From a virus, in the IMG/VR virus record IMGVR_UViG_3300028394_000044, positions 62,001 through 126,000 of that record: a stretch of 64,000 nucleotides of DNA. One strand, 5' to 3'. The notes below the pieces were generated by a model, which saw nothing but the letters and a program-made list of their open reading frames with translations, ran no database searches and was not told the origin of the DNA. Shown piece by piece: positions 24,577 to 32,809 of the stretch. Position 1 is the stretch's first letter; each line of letters starts with the position of its first letter. The position numbers were made by a program, and so were the translations under genes.

Positions 24577-25818
24577 ATGTTTCAAGACAAATCATTACTC
24601 GCAGTTGCCGAAGCTGTTAAAAAAGTTTGGGCGGAAGGCTTAACAGATAAGCAAAAAAAGATTGATAAAAATCACAATAATAAAATTGATGGTCAAGACT
24701 TGGCTATTTTGCGTAAAGAAGGTTGGGATGATATGATGAAGGCCGTTAAAGATAGAGCGGCTCCACAACCAAATGGTGGTGCAGGTAAGAAGCAAGGTTC
24801 TGCTTACGGTGGTTCTAAGCAAAAAGATGAAAAGCCTTTGAAAGAAGAAGATGCATACAGCAAAGATCGCTATGCAGTTAAAGATGGTAAAGCTATGAAA
24901 GATAATCCTACACACAAGGGTCATCCTGACTATGCAGATAAGCCACATCACGTTTGGGCTACAAGTCCTGAAGAAGCGATGAAAAAAAAGAAGACTGTTA
25001 AAGAAGAAGCATCACAAGCTGAATTCACTGCTGAATTGAAGAAAGCTCAAGCAAAAGCTCAAGGCAAAGAAAAAGCTGATGTTGCAAAGCCTGCTGTGCA
25101 AGCTGTGCAAAATGAACAGACACACACGCAAATAGAAGTATTTAACTTGAATGACGCTAATGGTGTTAAGCGTTCAGTTATTGATTTGGAAGAAGCTAAA
25201 TCTGGTTACGATTTGTATCACTCAATGTATTCTGGTGCAGTTCAACATGGATTAGCTCATCACGAAAAAAGTGGTTTGACAGTTGATCCTGATGATTATC
25301 ATGATAAAGTAACTGTTGGTCCAAAAAAACCTTCAGAAGGTAAAACTGTTAGTCACAATATTAAAGCAACAAATGCTAAAGGTGAATCACATATGATTCA
25401 TATGCAAGTCCACAATAAAGGTGGAAATAAACCTTACGAATTGAATACTTATTCTAGCAAAGTTCCAAAAAAACAAGTTAAAGAAGAACATACTGGTCTA
25501 CATCCAGATGCACAAAAAGTATTGAAGCATATTAAGCCGGAACATCAATCTAAGTATCATGCCGATCTAACACCAAAAACATACAAGGGTGATTATGCTG
25601 ATAGATCAGCAATCCTTGATGCTGCTGAAAGAGCAGGTCATTTAAAAGAAGAAGTTGAGCAAATTGATGAACGTCATTTAACTTCTGCTGAATCTGAAAA
25701 AATGGAAAAGAATGTTAAGTCTATGAAAAAAGGTTTATCTGGTTTTAAAGAACGTTATGGCAAAGATGCTAAATCTGTGATGTATGCGACGGCAACAAAA
25801 CAGGCCAAGGGAGAGTGA
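24577..25818 (+). CDS. Putative head-internal protein with EF-hand loop
   Basis: A 413-residue, Lys/Glu-rich, largely disordered protein. An EF-hand-like calcium loop spans residues 30-41 (DKNHNNKIDGQD: acids or Asn at positions 1, 3, 5, 9 and 12, Ile at 8). Near the end are EEVEQIDE and ERYGKDAKSVMYATATK, segments shared by internal or structural proteins of T4-like phages. VWAEG near residue 20 could be a prohead-protease site. It precedes and overlaps functionally with a similar 754-residue protein. A role as a core or injected protein is inference. Confidence 0.7.
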   Translation: MFQDKSLLAVAEAVKKVWAEGLTDKQKKIDKNHNNKIDGQDLAILRKEGWDDMMKAVKDRAAPQPNGGAGKKQGSAYGGSKQKDEKPLKEEDAYSKDRYAVKDGKAMKDNPTHKGHPDYADKPHHVWATSPEEAMKKKKTVKEEASQAEFTAELKKAQAKAQGKEKADVAKPAVQAVQNEQTHTQIEVFNLNDANGVKRSVIDLEEAKSGYDLYHSMYSGAVQHGLAHHEKSGLTVDPDDYHDKVTVGPKKPSEGKTVSHNIKATNAKGESHMIHMQVHNKGGNKPYELNTYSSKVPKKQVKEEHTGLHPDAQKVLKHIKPEHQSKYHADLTPKTYKGDYADRSAILDAAERAGHLKEEVEQIDERHLTSAESEKMEKNVKSMKKGLSGFKERYGKDAKSVMYATATKQAKGE

Positions 25819-25819
25819 A

Positions 25820-28084
25820 ATGAGAAGTTTCAAGCAGATTGCAAGTCTTGTCCGAGGTGAGGACATTTCGGAAGAGGGTAAAAAGTCTCTCGGAACAGGA
25901 TGGATGCTGAAGGCTGATCCAAAATTGGGAAAAGCCGTCAAAGATAAGATCGACCTTACTAAAAAACGTCAAGCAACTTATGGTGATAAATCGGCTGGCA
26001 AGTCCATCAAAGAAGATATTTCACTTGATGAAGTAATGTTCAAAAAAAGTCCTTATGGTAGAACTGCGGCAAGTCAACAACGAGCTAAAGATTTGCTGAA
26101 CCCTCCAAAAGAATCAACCGAAACTAAAGCGGATGAAAAGAAAGAGGTTAAAGAAGCTGTTAAGCAACCAACAGGTAAATTGAAAGATGCCTGCTGGACT
26201 GGTTACACTGCTGTTGGTACAAAAATGAAGAACGGTAGAGAAGTTCCTAATTGTGTACCAGTCAAAGAAGATTTTGAGCAACTTGACGAAATGCCAGGTG
26301 CTAACATGGATACACGGGCTGTACATTCTCACCTAAAGAAAAAAGGTTGGTCTTTAAGTCGTACTTCTGGTGGGCATGATGTATTCACCCATCCTAATGC
26401 GGCTCATCATATTCCAGTTCCTCGTCACCGCCAGTTAAAAGCACCTCTGATTAAAGGTATTTTAAAATCCTCTCAGATTAGTGAAGAAACTAAAGATGTT
26501 GGTGAATATGACTATGAAGGTCAAATGGCTCGTACACAATTACAAACAACATTGCGTAATTGTGAAGATTTACTTGGAATGATTAACGATAATGATAATA
26601 TGCCTGAGTGGGTACAATCTAAGATAACCTTAGCTCAAGACTATATCACAACTGTTAGAGATTATCTACAATCAAAAGAGGAACTCGGTGAAGAAGTTGA
26701 TCCTGCACATAAAAAGATTCTAGATAAAGCGAAAACCAGTACACCTAAATCACCTAAAGGTGAATATGATCGCAAGGTTGAAAAGTATCTGAAGAAAAAG
26801 CATGGCATGAAAGAAGAAGTTGAGCAGATTGATGAGTTGTCTAAGAAAACTCTTGGCTCGTATGTCAATAAAGCACTGGACAGCGCAAGAGAAATGCCTG
26901 GCTCTGGCACGAATGCTGAAGCCAGCAAAAAGTCAAAACGTTTCGCTTCTGTTTCTGCGGCTGCATATCGCACACAAGGTCTTGCGCCAAGAAAAGGCAC
27001 TGATATGTTTAAAAAGTACAAAGCTGAAAGTGTTGTGGCGGAAGGCTCATTAGAAGAAGATAAATATGATAAAATGCTAAGAGATTTGGTGAAGGCAAGA
27101 CCTGACTTAAATAAAAAATATGCCAAAGATGTTAAAAGGTCAAAAGATATTGAAAGTGGCAAAGAGTTAAACAAACTTGTTAAAAAGAATCCTGGTGTAT
27201 TGAAAACACACAGTGATGCTGTAAAGAGAGATAAGAAACTAGGTATGGCGGAAGGCCTATCAGAAATGGACAAATCACAAACTCCGCCAGGACGAGACGG
27301 TCACGTAAGTCATGGCACATACGGTTCTAGAGACAAGAAAGATCCGGATGCTGGTAAGAAACAAGTCTACGGCAAAATGGAGCGCCCTGAAAAAACAACC
27401 AAAACGGCATCGGATATTCTTAACAAAGCATTTAATAAAGGTGTGGCAGAAGCTGTGACATATGAGCCAAGTCCGGGTGCTCGTCCAAATAACGCTGGAC
27501 ATACGCTTGTTGGTTTCTCATTTCATTCCGATAACACAAAACATGCTAACATTATGAAGCATGGTGAGACTGGTAAGTATTATGCTGCAGGTGGCAGTTC
27601 TTCACATCCCGTTAAAAGTACCACATTTCACGATACACCCGAAGATGCTGTTAAAAGCAAAAAGTCTTATGTTAAAGAAGAAGTTGGTCAAGCAACAAAT
27701 TCAAATGAAAATCCAAACAAGGGTCGTTTCATGTCTGCACCAGCTAAAAAAGTAATGAAGCCATCACCTATGGTAACTTCAGAGCAATCTGCTTCTGATA
27801 TTGGTCAACCACAAAGAGAAATTCCTCTTGATACAGCTAAAACTGACCACTCCACCGCTATGAAGATAGCTAAGTTGGCTGCACGTAGACAAGCAGGAAT
27901 CAAAGAGGACATGGAAGCAGACAACTCACTAGGTAAAAATGATACTCTTGCTAAACAAAGCCTTAGCAGAACTGCTGGCATTACAAAAGACCTTGCACTT
28001 ACTGGCAAGAATAAAGAAAATGTGAAGAATAAGGAAAAGTTCGAGCCTGAACCAGAACTATCTTCACAAATCGTTAAACCTTAA
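25820..28084 (+). CDS. Multidomain polyprotein with embedded HicA-like domain
   Basis: A 754-residue modular protein beginning MRSFKQIASLVRGEDISEEG, loosely CTS-like. Modules: a CWTGYTAVG...VPNCVPV segment (about 125-148) common in T4-like marine phages; a HicA-like double-stranded-RNA-binding mRNA interferase fold (about 166-220: HLKKKGWSLSRTSGGHDVFT, then IPVPRHRQL and IKGILK), with the expected catalytic His186; EEVEQIDELSKKTLGSYV (about 330); and a C-terminal EDMEADNS region. Repeated (V/I)xE-G/S sites could be cut by the prohead protease. The start at 25820 has GGGAGA just upstream. The HicA activity is inference. Confidence 0.72.
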   Translation: MRSFKQIASLVRGEDISEEGKKSLGTGWMLKADPKLGKAVKDKIDLTKKRQATYGDKSAGKSIKEDISLDEVMFKKSPYGRTAASQQRAKDLLNPPKESTETKADEKKEVKEAVKQPTGKLKDACWTGYTAVGTKMKNGREVPNCVPVKEDFEQLDEMPGANMDTRAVHSHLKKKGWSLSRTSGGHDVFTHPNAAHHIPVPRHRQLKAPLIKGILKSSQISEETKDVGEYDYEGQMARTQLQTTLRNCEDLLGMINDNDNMPEWVQSKITLAQDYITTVRDYLQSKEELGEEVDPAHKKILDKAKTSTPKSPKGEYDRKVEKYLKKKHGMKEEVEQIDELSKKTLGSYVNKALDSAREMPGSGTNAEASKKSKRFASVSAAAYRTQGLAPRKGTDMFKKYKAESVVAEGSLEEDKYDKMLRDLVKARPDLNKKYAKDVKRSKDIESGKELNKLVKKNPGVLKTHSDAVKRDKKLGMAEGLSEMDKSQTPPGRDGHVSHGTYGSRDKKDPDAGKKQVYGKMERPEKTTKTASDILNKAFNKGVAEAVTYEPSPGARPNNAGHTLVGFSFHSDNTKHANIMKHGETGKYYAAGGSSSHPVKSTTFHDTPEDAVKSKKSYVKEEVGQATNSNENPNKGRFMSAPAKKVMKPSPMVTSEQSASDIGQPQREIPLDTAKTDHSTAMKIAKLAARRQAGIKEDMEADNSLGKNDTLAKQSLSRTAGITKDLALTGKNKENVKNKEKFEPEPELSSQIVKP

Positions 28085-28087
28085 TTT

Positions 28088-28095
28088 CATAAATA
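28088..28095 (+). promoter_or_regulatory. Late-type promoter variant CATAAATA
   Basis: CATAAATA lies four bases after the preceding stop codon and 25 bases before the start of the structural gene at 28121, in the short gap between two genes. Confidence 0.55.
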
Positions 28096-28120
28096 GAATA
28101 ATAACAAAAGGAGACACTAA

Positions 28121-28684
28121 ATGTCACTATGGTCCGTTTCAGATTCAAGCAATGCCGCACCTAAATTTGCAGGTGTTGATGTAAGTATTGGTGCCAGCGC
28201 AACTGGTTCATCATTGTTTGGTAACACACAAATTGCCGCATTCCAGACTACTAAAAATATCACTGTTGGTGTTTTTGGTGTAGGTACAACTGAACAAGGT
28301 GTATCCGCTTCATCAAATATACATCCACAACATGCTGGTTGGGTTCTGGTTAAAAGTGGCACTGGCCCAGTTGTTAGCATTACAGCTAACGCATCGGCAG
28401 TTGCAACTAATACTTACTTGACTTTCACAGGTACAACAGGTTCTACTACTGCCAACGCAACTGTGACAGTTAATACTGCTGGTTATATCCAATCAGTTAC
28501 TGTTAACTCTGGTGGTAACTACTTGAGAGCACCTGCTATTACTCAAGTTGGTAACGCTAACTTCACAATCACCATGGGTGGTCGTGCTGGTCGTGTACAA
28601 ACAGAAACTCTTGTTGCTATGGCATCTATTGGCACACAAGGTGTTGCTGATGCAAGCGACAATGCTACTTTCCCAAATAGCTAA
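28121..28684 (+). CDS. Virion structural protein
   Basis: A 187-residue Gly/Thr/Ala-rich protein. The start MSLWSVSDSSNAAPKF, a GVFGV...HAGWVL block and the end GGRAGRVQTETLVAMAS match a structural protein common in T4-like marine phages. Between them (about residues 86-150) is an inserted beta-rich, Thr/Ser-rich stretch with SVTVNSGGNYLRAPA, as in tail-fibre or Ig-like repeats. It has a strong GGAG site and a late-type promoter. The exact position in the virion is unknown. Confidence 0.8.
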   Translation: MSLWSVSDSSNAAPKFAGVDVSIGASATGSSLFGNTQIAAFQTTKNITVGVFGVGTTEQGVSASSNIHPQHAGWVLVKSGTGPVVSITANASAVATNTYLTFTGTTGSTTANATVTVNTAGYIQSVTVNSGGNYLRAPAITQVGNANFTITMGGRAGRVQTETLVAMASIGTQGVADASDNATFPNS

Positions 28685-29070
28685 TGATTGATTTTAAATT
28701 ATTCTTGAGTGAAGAATTGGAAGACTCTGAAGTTAATTTGGTGTCTTCCTACAACAGTCAAGAACTAAATGATAGTTTGTTCAGAGATTTGAGTAGTCCT
28801 TTTCTTTCTGTACAAGCTGGATTTTCTTACTTAAGAAAAACTTTATTTTCTTATGGTATAGATATTCCACCTGTGTTTGATTTGGATCCAGAAGGTGACG
28901 AAATGTTGTTGGATGTTTCCGGGTATGGTGCAGAGCAGTCATCAATATTGTATGTTTTATATTCTCTAACCGATGATGGTTATTATGATTTCTATGCTGA
29001 ACTCACTGATGAGTCTGGTGCGGATGAATTGCTGAAATCTGGTACAGAGGAGCAAGAAGAAGAAGTTTAA
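28684..29070 (+). CDS. Hypothetical acidic protein, CTS-like N-terminus
   Basis: A 128-residue acidic protein beginning MIDFKLFLSEELEDSE, again resembling a capsid-targeting peptide with an LSE cleavage-like site. No other domain is recognised. The C-terminus is poly-Glu. It overlaps both neighbours by one base. Confidence 0.65.
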   Translation: MIDFKLFLSEELEDSEVNLVSSYNSQELNDSLFRDLSSPFLSVQAGFSYLRKTLFSYGIDIPPVFDLDPEGDEMLLDVSGYGAEQSSILYVLYSLTDDGYYDFYAELTDESGADELLKSGTEEQEEEV

Positions 29071-29462
29071 TGTCCTTTGATGATTTGACCAGTGAAAATA
29101 TTTTAATTTATGCAATGAAGGCTTATGATAGACCAGATTGCATAATGAGTGAATTTAAAGAGGACATGAAACGGTTCAATTACTTAAAAAGATTGTTTCG
29201 TAAATATCGCAAGTTGGGTGAAATTAAAGATCGATTGGTCATAAATCACTTAGTTGTTCTGTATAATGTTTTTGGTGTTGAAGTTGCAACTCGTTTGCTT
29301 TTTTATAAAGTATCAGAAGAAGATCATATCACATTAAAAACGTACCTTCTATTCTTGAATTATATGCCAAGTGTTATACCAAAAATTAATGGAAAAGATA
29401 TATTATCTTCCGATATTGCTGTCGATATGAATATAGCTGAAGTATTGAGGCAAATTAAATGA
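29070..29462 (+). CDS. Conserved phage protein of unknown function
   Basis: A 130-residue helical protein with ENILIYAMKAYDRPDCIMSE, EDMKRFNYLKRLFRKY and INHLVVLYNVFG. This resembles a family found beside structural genes in T4-like marine phages; the function is unknown. It overlaps its neighbours by one and four bases. Confidence 0.7.
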   Translation: MSFDDLTSENILIYAMKAYDRPDCIMSEFKEDMKRFNYLKRLFRKYRKLGEIKDRLVINHLVVLYNVFGVEVATRLLFYKVSEEDHITLKTYLLFLNYMPSVIPKINGKDILSSDIAVDMNIAEVLRQIK

Positions 29463-29833
29463 ACGAATATATTATTCAAAAGAGAGGATTTCAAGTGCAT
29501 ATGCATGAAGACGGTGAAGCTCCAATGAATTCTGTTGGTTCTGGTAACGTAGCGGGTATTGGTATTAATAATCCAAAACTTTCAGACCAAGCGCAGCCTG
29601 GTGTTAAACGTAAAAAGTTTGCAGGCTCAACGGTATTTAAAGTACCAACTAAATCTTTTGTTATGGCTAAAATGCTTAAACGCAAATACGCACGATTTGA
29701 ATCTTACCTTGGTGATCCAGTTGTTTCTAAAGAAATTTCTGAATTTGCTAATTCTAATTGGAAAGAAGGTATTGTTTTAGAAGATGAACAAACTGGTGCA
29801 ATGATGTATGTTCGTTATGGCAAAGGAAAATAA
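29459..29833 (+). CDS. Hypothetical protein
   Basis: A 124-residue protein of unknown function with GSGNVAGIGI near residue 27 and a basic central part (GVKRKKF). It overlaps its neighbours by four and one bases, between structural and lysis genes. Confidence 0.6.
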   Translation: MNEYIIQKRGFQVHMHEDGEAPMNSVGSGNVAGIGINNPKLSDQAQPGVKRKKFAGSTVFKVPTKSFVMAKMLKRKYARFESYLGDPVVSKEISEFANSNWKEGIVLEDEQTGAMMYVRYGKGK

Positions 29834-30279
29834 TGTGGATATTAAAATTTCTTCCTGACTGGATTTTCCACGCAGTGTTTTTTTTGGGGTTAATTGGGCT
29901 TGTAGCAACATATTTGCTCAAACTAATTCCAATTCCATTTCTCTACGTCTACAAAACTCCCATACAATTAATCTCTATCGCATGTATCGTTATTGGCGTA
30001 TACATGGCTGGCGCTATTGCTAATGAAGATGCATGGAATGCTAGAGTTGCTGAGTTACAAATAAAGGTAGCAGAAGCAGAAGCCAAATCTACACAGGTTA
30101 ACACAGAGGTTGTTGAGAAAGTTGTTAATCGCACTCAAGTGATTAAAGAAAAAGGTGATGAAGTCATCAAGTATGTAGAAACAGAAGTTGTCAAATATGA
30201 CACTAAATTTTTACCGGGTGGTCAATGTGAAATGCCTAAAGAATTTATTATAGCATTGAATAAAGCGGCTTTACCATGA
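29833..30279 (+). CDS. i-spanin (Rz-like)
   Basis: The inner-membrane half of a two-component spanin, which fuses the membranes of Gram-negative hosts in the last step of lysis. The 148-residue protein has two hydrophobic segments in residues 1-63, then a long coiled coil (ARVAELQIKVAEAEAK..., to about residue 125) in the periplasm. It is followed, with a four-base overlap, by a small lipoprotein gene, the standard Rz/Rz1 arrangement. Confidence 0.8.
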   Translation: MWILKFLPDWIFHAVFFLGLIGLVATYLLKLIPIPFLYVYKTPIQLISIACIVIGVYMAGAIANEDAWNARVAELQIKVAEAEAKSTQVNTEVVEKVVNRTQVIKEKGDEVIKYVETEVVKYDTKFLPGGQCEMPKEFIIALNKAALP

Positions 30280-30533
30280 GATATATAATTTTAACTCTAT
30301 TATTGACAGGTTGTGCAAGCACTACAGTTCCAGTAACTGTTCCTTTTCCACAAGCACCACAAGTATTGATGCAAAGATGCCCACCTTTAAAACTGATGCC
30401 CGAGGATGCTAAATTGAGTGATGTTGCTCGGGTTATTACTGAAAATTATACTTTATATTATAATTGTGCTATCAAAAATGATGCGTGGATTGAGTGGTTT
30501 GATAAACAAAAACAAATTTATGGAGACTTCTAA
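30276..30533 (+). CDS. o-spanin lipoprotein (Rz1-like)
   Basis: An 85-residue lipoprotein with lipobox LLTGC (Cys13), then a Pro-rich stretch (TVPVTVPFPQAPQ), as in outer-membrane spanins. It pairs with the coiled-coil i-spanin just upstream. Its presence indicates a host with an outer membrane. Confidence 0.82.
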   Translation: MRYIILTLLLTGCASTTVPVTVPFPQAPQVLMQRCPPLKLMPEDAKLSDVARVITENYTLYYNCAIKNDAWIEWFDKQKQIYGDF

Positions 30534-31156
30534 TGGAATTATCAAAAGAACAATTAAAACAATTGTTACCTAAAAATCCGTATATTGACCATTGGTACGA
30601 TGCTCTGTCCAAATTACTACCCGATTACGAAATCAATACGCGCCAGCGTATAGCTGCATTTGTTGCACAATGTTCTCATGAATCTGGTGGTTTTACCGCA
30701 CTAAAAGAAAATTTAAATTACAAAGCACAAACGCTTCGTAAGATTTTTCCAAAGTATTTTCCTACTGATGCTCTTGCTAATGAATATGTAAACAAGCCTA
30801 ATAAACAAGAAGCTATTGCTAACAAAGTTTATGCTAATCGCATGGGTAATGGCAATGAAGCCTCGGGTGATGGATACAAATATTGTGGTCGCGGTTTAAT
30901 TCAATTAACGGGTAAAGAAAACTATTCATGGTTTGCAGCATCTTTAGAAATTTCAGTTGAAGACGCTGCGGAATATTTACAAACATTTGAAGGTGCTGCA
31001 CAGTCTGCATGTTGGTTTTGGGAAACAAATAACCTCAATCAGTGGGCAGACAAGGGTGATATTGTCACTCTAACTAAACGTATTAATGGTGGTACTATTG
31101 GTCTTGAGGACCGCATTAAACACTATGAACATGCGCTACATGTATTAGGAGCATAA
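30533..31156 (+). CDS. Endolysin, GH19 chitinase-like muramidase
   Basis: A 207-residue glycoside hydrolase family 19 protein that cuts peptidoglycan. AQCSHESGGF carries the catalytic Glu50 and KENLNY the second acid; YCGRGLIQLTGKENY is the family's conserved core, and RINGG near the end completes the cleft. No signal peptide is present, so it needs a holin. It lies directly after the spanins. Confidence 0.92.
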   Translation: MELSKEQLKQLLPKNPYIDHWYDALSKLLPDYEINTRQRIAAFVAQCSHESGGFTALKENLNYKAQTLRKIFPKYFPTDALANEYVNKPNKQEAIANKVYANRMGNGNEASGDGYKYCGRGLIQLTGKENYSWFAASLEISVEDAAEYLQTFEGAAQSACWFWETNNLNQWADKGDIVTLTKRINGGTIGLEDRIKHYEHALHVLGA

Positions 31157-31157
31157 T

Positions 31158-31463
31158 ATGTACGATGATAAAAAATTATTTAAATTGTTGGCTTTTTTAA
31201 TTATTTTACCTGTAACTTTGGCTATATTTGGTGGAGATAAATTTCGTTATCCATGTCAAAATCCAGATAATTGGGATAAAAAAATATGTCAAAAACCAGC
31301 ATGTGATGTGACCAGAAGTTGTCCTGAACATATTTTTAAAGGACAACACGACCCTAGATTAGGAATTCAAGATGATAAAGCGATTAATAACAATTCTACA
31401 ACTTCATTTTCCGGTTCTAAACCAGATGCATGTAATGGACAAGGAGCAACCTGTGCAAAATAA
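31158..31463 (+). CDS. Small Cys-rich membrane protein
   Basis: A 101-residue protein with one N-terminal hydrophobic segment (about residues 9-24) and six Cys in the remainder (PCQNPDNW, ICQKPACDV, SCPEH, ACNGQGATCAK), suggesting a disulfide-bonded periplasmic domain. It sits in the lysis cassette; the function is unknown. Confidence 0.65.
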   Translation: MYDDKKLFKLLAFLIILPVTLAIFGGDKFRYPCQNPDNWDKKICQKPACDVTRSCPEHIFKGQHDPRLGIQDDKAINNNSTTSFSGSKPDACNGQGATCAK

Positions 31464-31917
31464 TAATATTTTTATATATTCAGACGAACAATTAATGTCT
31501 CGTCTAAAATTCTTCATTGGTGTATGTCTAGCAACTACACTAACTGGTATCGTATTTGTTGTTCTGTATTCAATTATTTTTGTTACACAACCATTGAATG
31601 CCATCAGTCCGATTGACCAAAAATTCTTTGAATTAATCATTCCTATTGCTACATTTTTAACAGGTACATTATCGGGCATCATGTTGTCGGGTGGTACAAA
31701 GGAAGAAAATGAAGCTAAATTGGCGGCAATGAAAATGGCTGGTGAAAATCAAGCGCAGGCAGCTAAAGCTGTACCATTCACACCACCTTCAGCGCCTGTG
31801 CCTGCAGCAGTTTTTGTACCTCAAGCAACTACTGATTTTGGTTCATTTAATGCCGCACCTATCACAGGTTTTGGTGGTAAATTAGCACCACCTCCAGCAC
31901 CACAGCCTGAAAAATGA
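31453..31917 (+). CDS. Two-pass membrane protein, holin candidate
   Basis: A 154-residue protein with transmembrane segments at about residues 19-42 and 58-78, then a Pro/Ala-rich cytoplasmic tail. The GTG start at 31453 is chosen because AAGGAG lies six bases upstream, although the frame is open further back. Its position after the endolysin makes a holin role possible but unproven. Confidence 0.6.
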   Translation: MQNNNIFIYSDEQLMSRLKFFIGVCLATTLTGIVFVVLYSIIFVTQPLNAISPIDQKFFELIIPIATFLTGTLSGIMLSGGTKEENEAKLAAMKMAGENQAQAAKAVPFTPPSAPVPAAVFVPQATTDFGSFNAAPITGFGGKLAPPPAPQPEK

Positions 31918-32147
31918 TGAACGGATTGTTGCAAGACGGACATAATGGTTCTCTTAGTAGTAAGAGAGTCATTACTTTTCTTGCATTCATACTATGTGGC
32001 ATATCTTTTATTGCTAATTTATTTTGGAACTTTAAAATAGAAGCTCACATGTATGATGGTATGATATACTTGACCATGGCAGGTCTTGGATTTACTGTAA
32101 CAGAAAAATTTGCAACTATAAATAAAACAAATTCATTGGAGAAATAA
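31914..32147 (+). CDS. Small membrane protein, holin candidate
   Basis: A 77-residue protein with two transmembrane segments (about 18-38 and 47-65), an SSKRVITFLAF start and a charged tail. Size, topology and place in the lysis cassette fit a class II holin, but there is no diagnostic motif. It overlaps the previous stop codon. Confidence 0.6.
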   Translation: MMNGLLQDGHNGSLSSKRVITFLAFILCGISFIANLFWNFKIEAHMYDGMIYLTMAGLGFTVTEKFATINKTNSLEK

Positions 32148-32148
32148 C

Positions 32149-32340
32149 ATGTCTGTCGTATTTAAAACCCTAGTGATTGCACTTTTTCTGTCTATTGGTA
32201 CTTTTGCTGTAGCTGAAATTAAAACTCAAAAGTCTTGTATAACTCAAAAAGATCCTAAAAATGGAAAAGAAAAAGAAGTATGCAAAACAATCAAGGTTCA
32301 CAAGAAATTGGAAGGAACAAAAGTTCCTGACAAAAAATAA
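32149..32340 (+). CDS. Small secreted protein
   Basis: A 63-residue protein with a signal peptide (VIALFLSIGTFAVAEI, likely cut after AVA), then a lysine-rich mature part with two Cys (KSCIT, VCKTI) that could form a disulfide. The function is unknown. GGAG lies seven bases before the ATG. Confidence 0.6.
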   Translation: MSVVFKTLVIALFLSIGTFAVAEIKTQKSCITQKDPKNGKEKEVCKTIKVHKKLEGTKVPDKK

Positions 32341-32777
32341 TGGCTGATATAAATGATAATATTCAAATGAAGGTTGATGTTGGCGTCCTGAAAACGCAGG
32401 TCGCATCGATTACCAATTTGTGTGATAAAATGGATAAAGTTATTGAAAAATTAATAGATAACCATGACCGTATGGTTGAACAGATTTACACGGACATGGA
32501 AAAAAGAAAATCGGACACAATAATTGATATTAAAGAGATGCATTCTCGCATCACCACTATTGACAGAAGCCTATCTGATAAGATAGAATTGACAGAACGC
32601 CGTATTATGGAAGAAATTAAATCTCTCCGTGAAGATATTAGTGAACACAATAAAAGAGGAGATGACGAATTTAAAAAAATTCTTGAATGGAAATGGATGG
32701 CAGCTGGAGGTATAGTTGCCCTTGCTTGGATATTATCAAATGTAAAATTTGAGGCAATTAGTAAACTTTTTGGTTGA
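32340..32777 (+). CDS. Coiled-coil protein with C-terminal membrane anchor
   Basis: A 145-residue protein that is mostly charged coiled coil (about residues 15-115), ending in one transmembrane segment (WMAAGGIVALAWILSNV). This tail-anchored layout resembles a phage family of unknown function found near lysis genes. It ends inside the -35 box of the primase promoter. Confidence 0.65.
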   Translation: MADINDNIQMKVDVGVLKTQVASITNLCDKMDKVIEKLIDNHDRMVEQIYTDMEKRKSDTIIDIKEMHSRITTIDRSLSDKIELTERRIMEEIKSLREDISEHNKRGDDEFKKILEWKWMAAGGIVALAWILSNVKFEAISKLFG

Positions 32778-32801
32778 CAATTCATGAAAAAGGTATATAA
32801 T
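32774..32801 (+). promoter_or_regulatory. Sigma70-type promoter of the primase gene
   Basis: TTGACA (32774-32779), a 16-base spacer and TATAAT (32796-32801). The ATG at 32810 lies only nine bases after the -10 box, so the transcript would be nearly leaderless. Confidence 0.8.
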
Positions 32802-32809
32802 GATTGAAT

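Noticed and set aside
26662-27273. Long minus-strand ORF (203 codons) opposite the HicA-containing polyprotein
   Set aside because: It mirrors the codon structure of a well-supported plus-strand gene, is rich in Ser/Leu/Phe as expected of an antisense frame of a Lys/Glu-rich gene, and has no ribosome binding site or neighbours on that strand.
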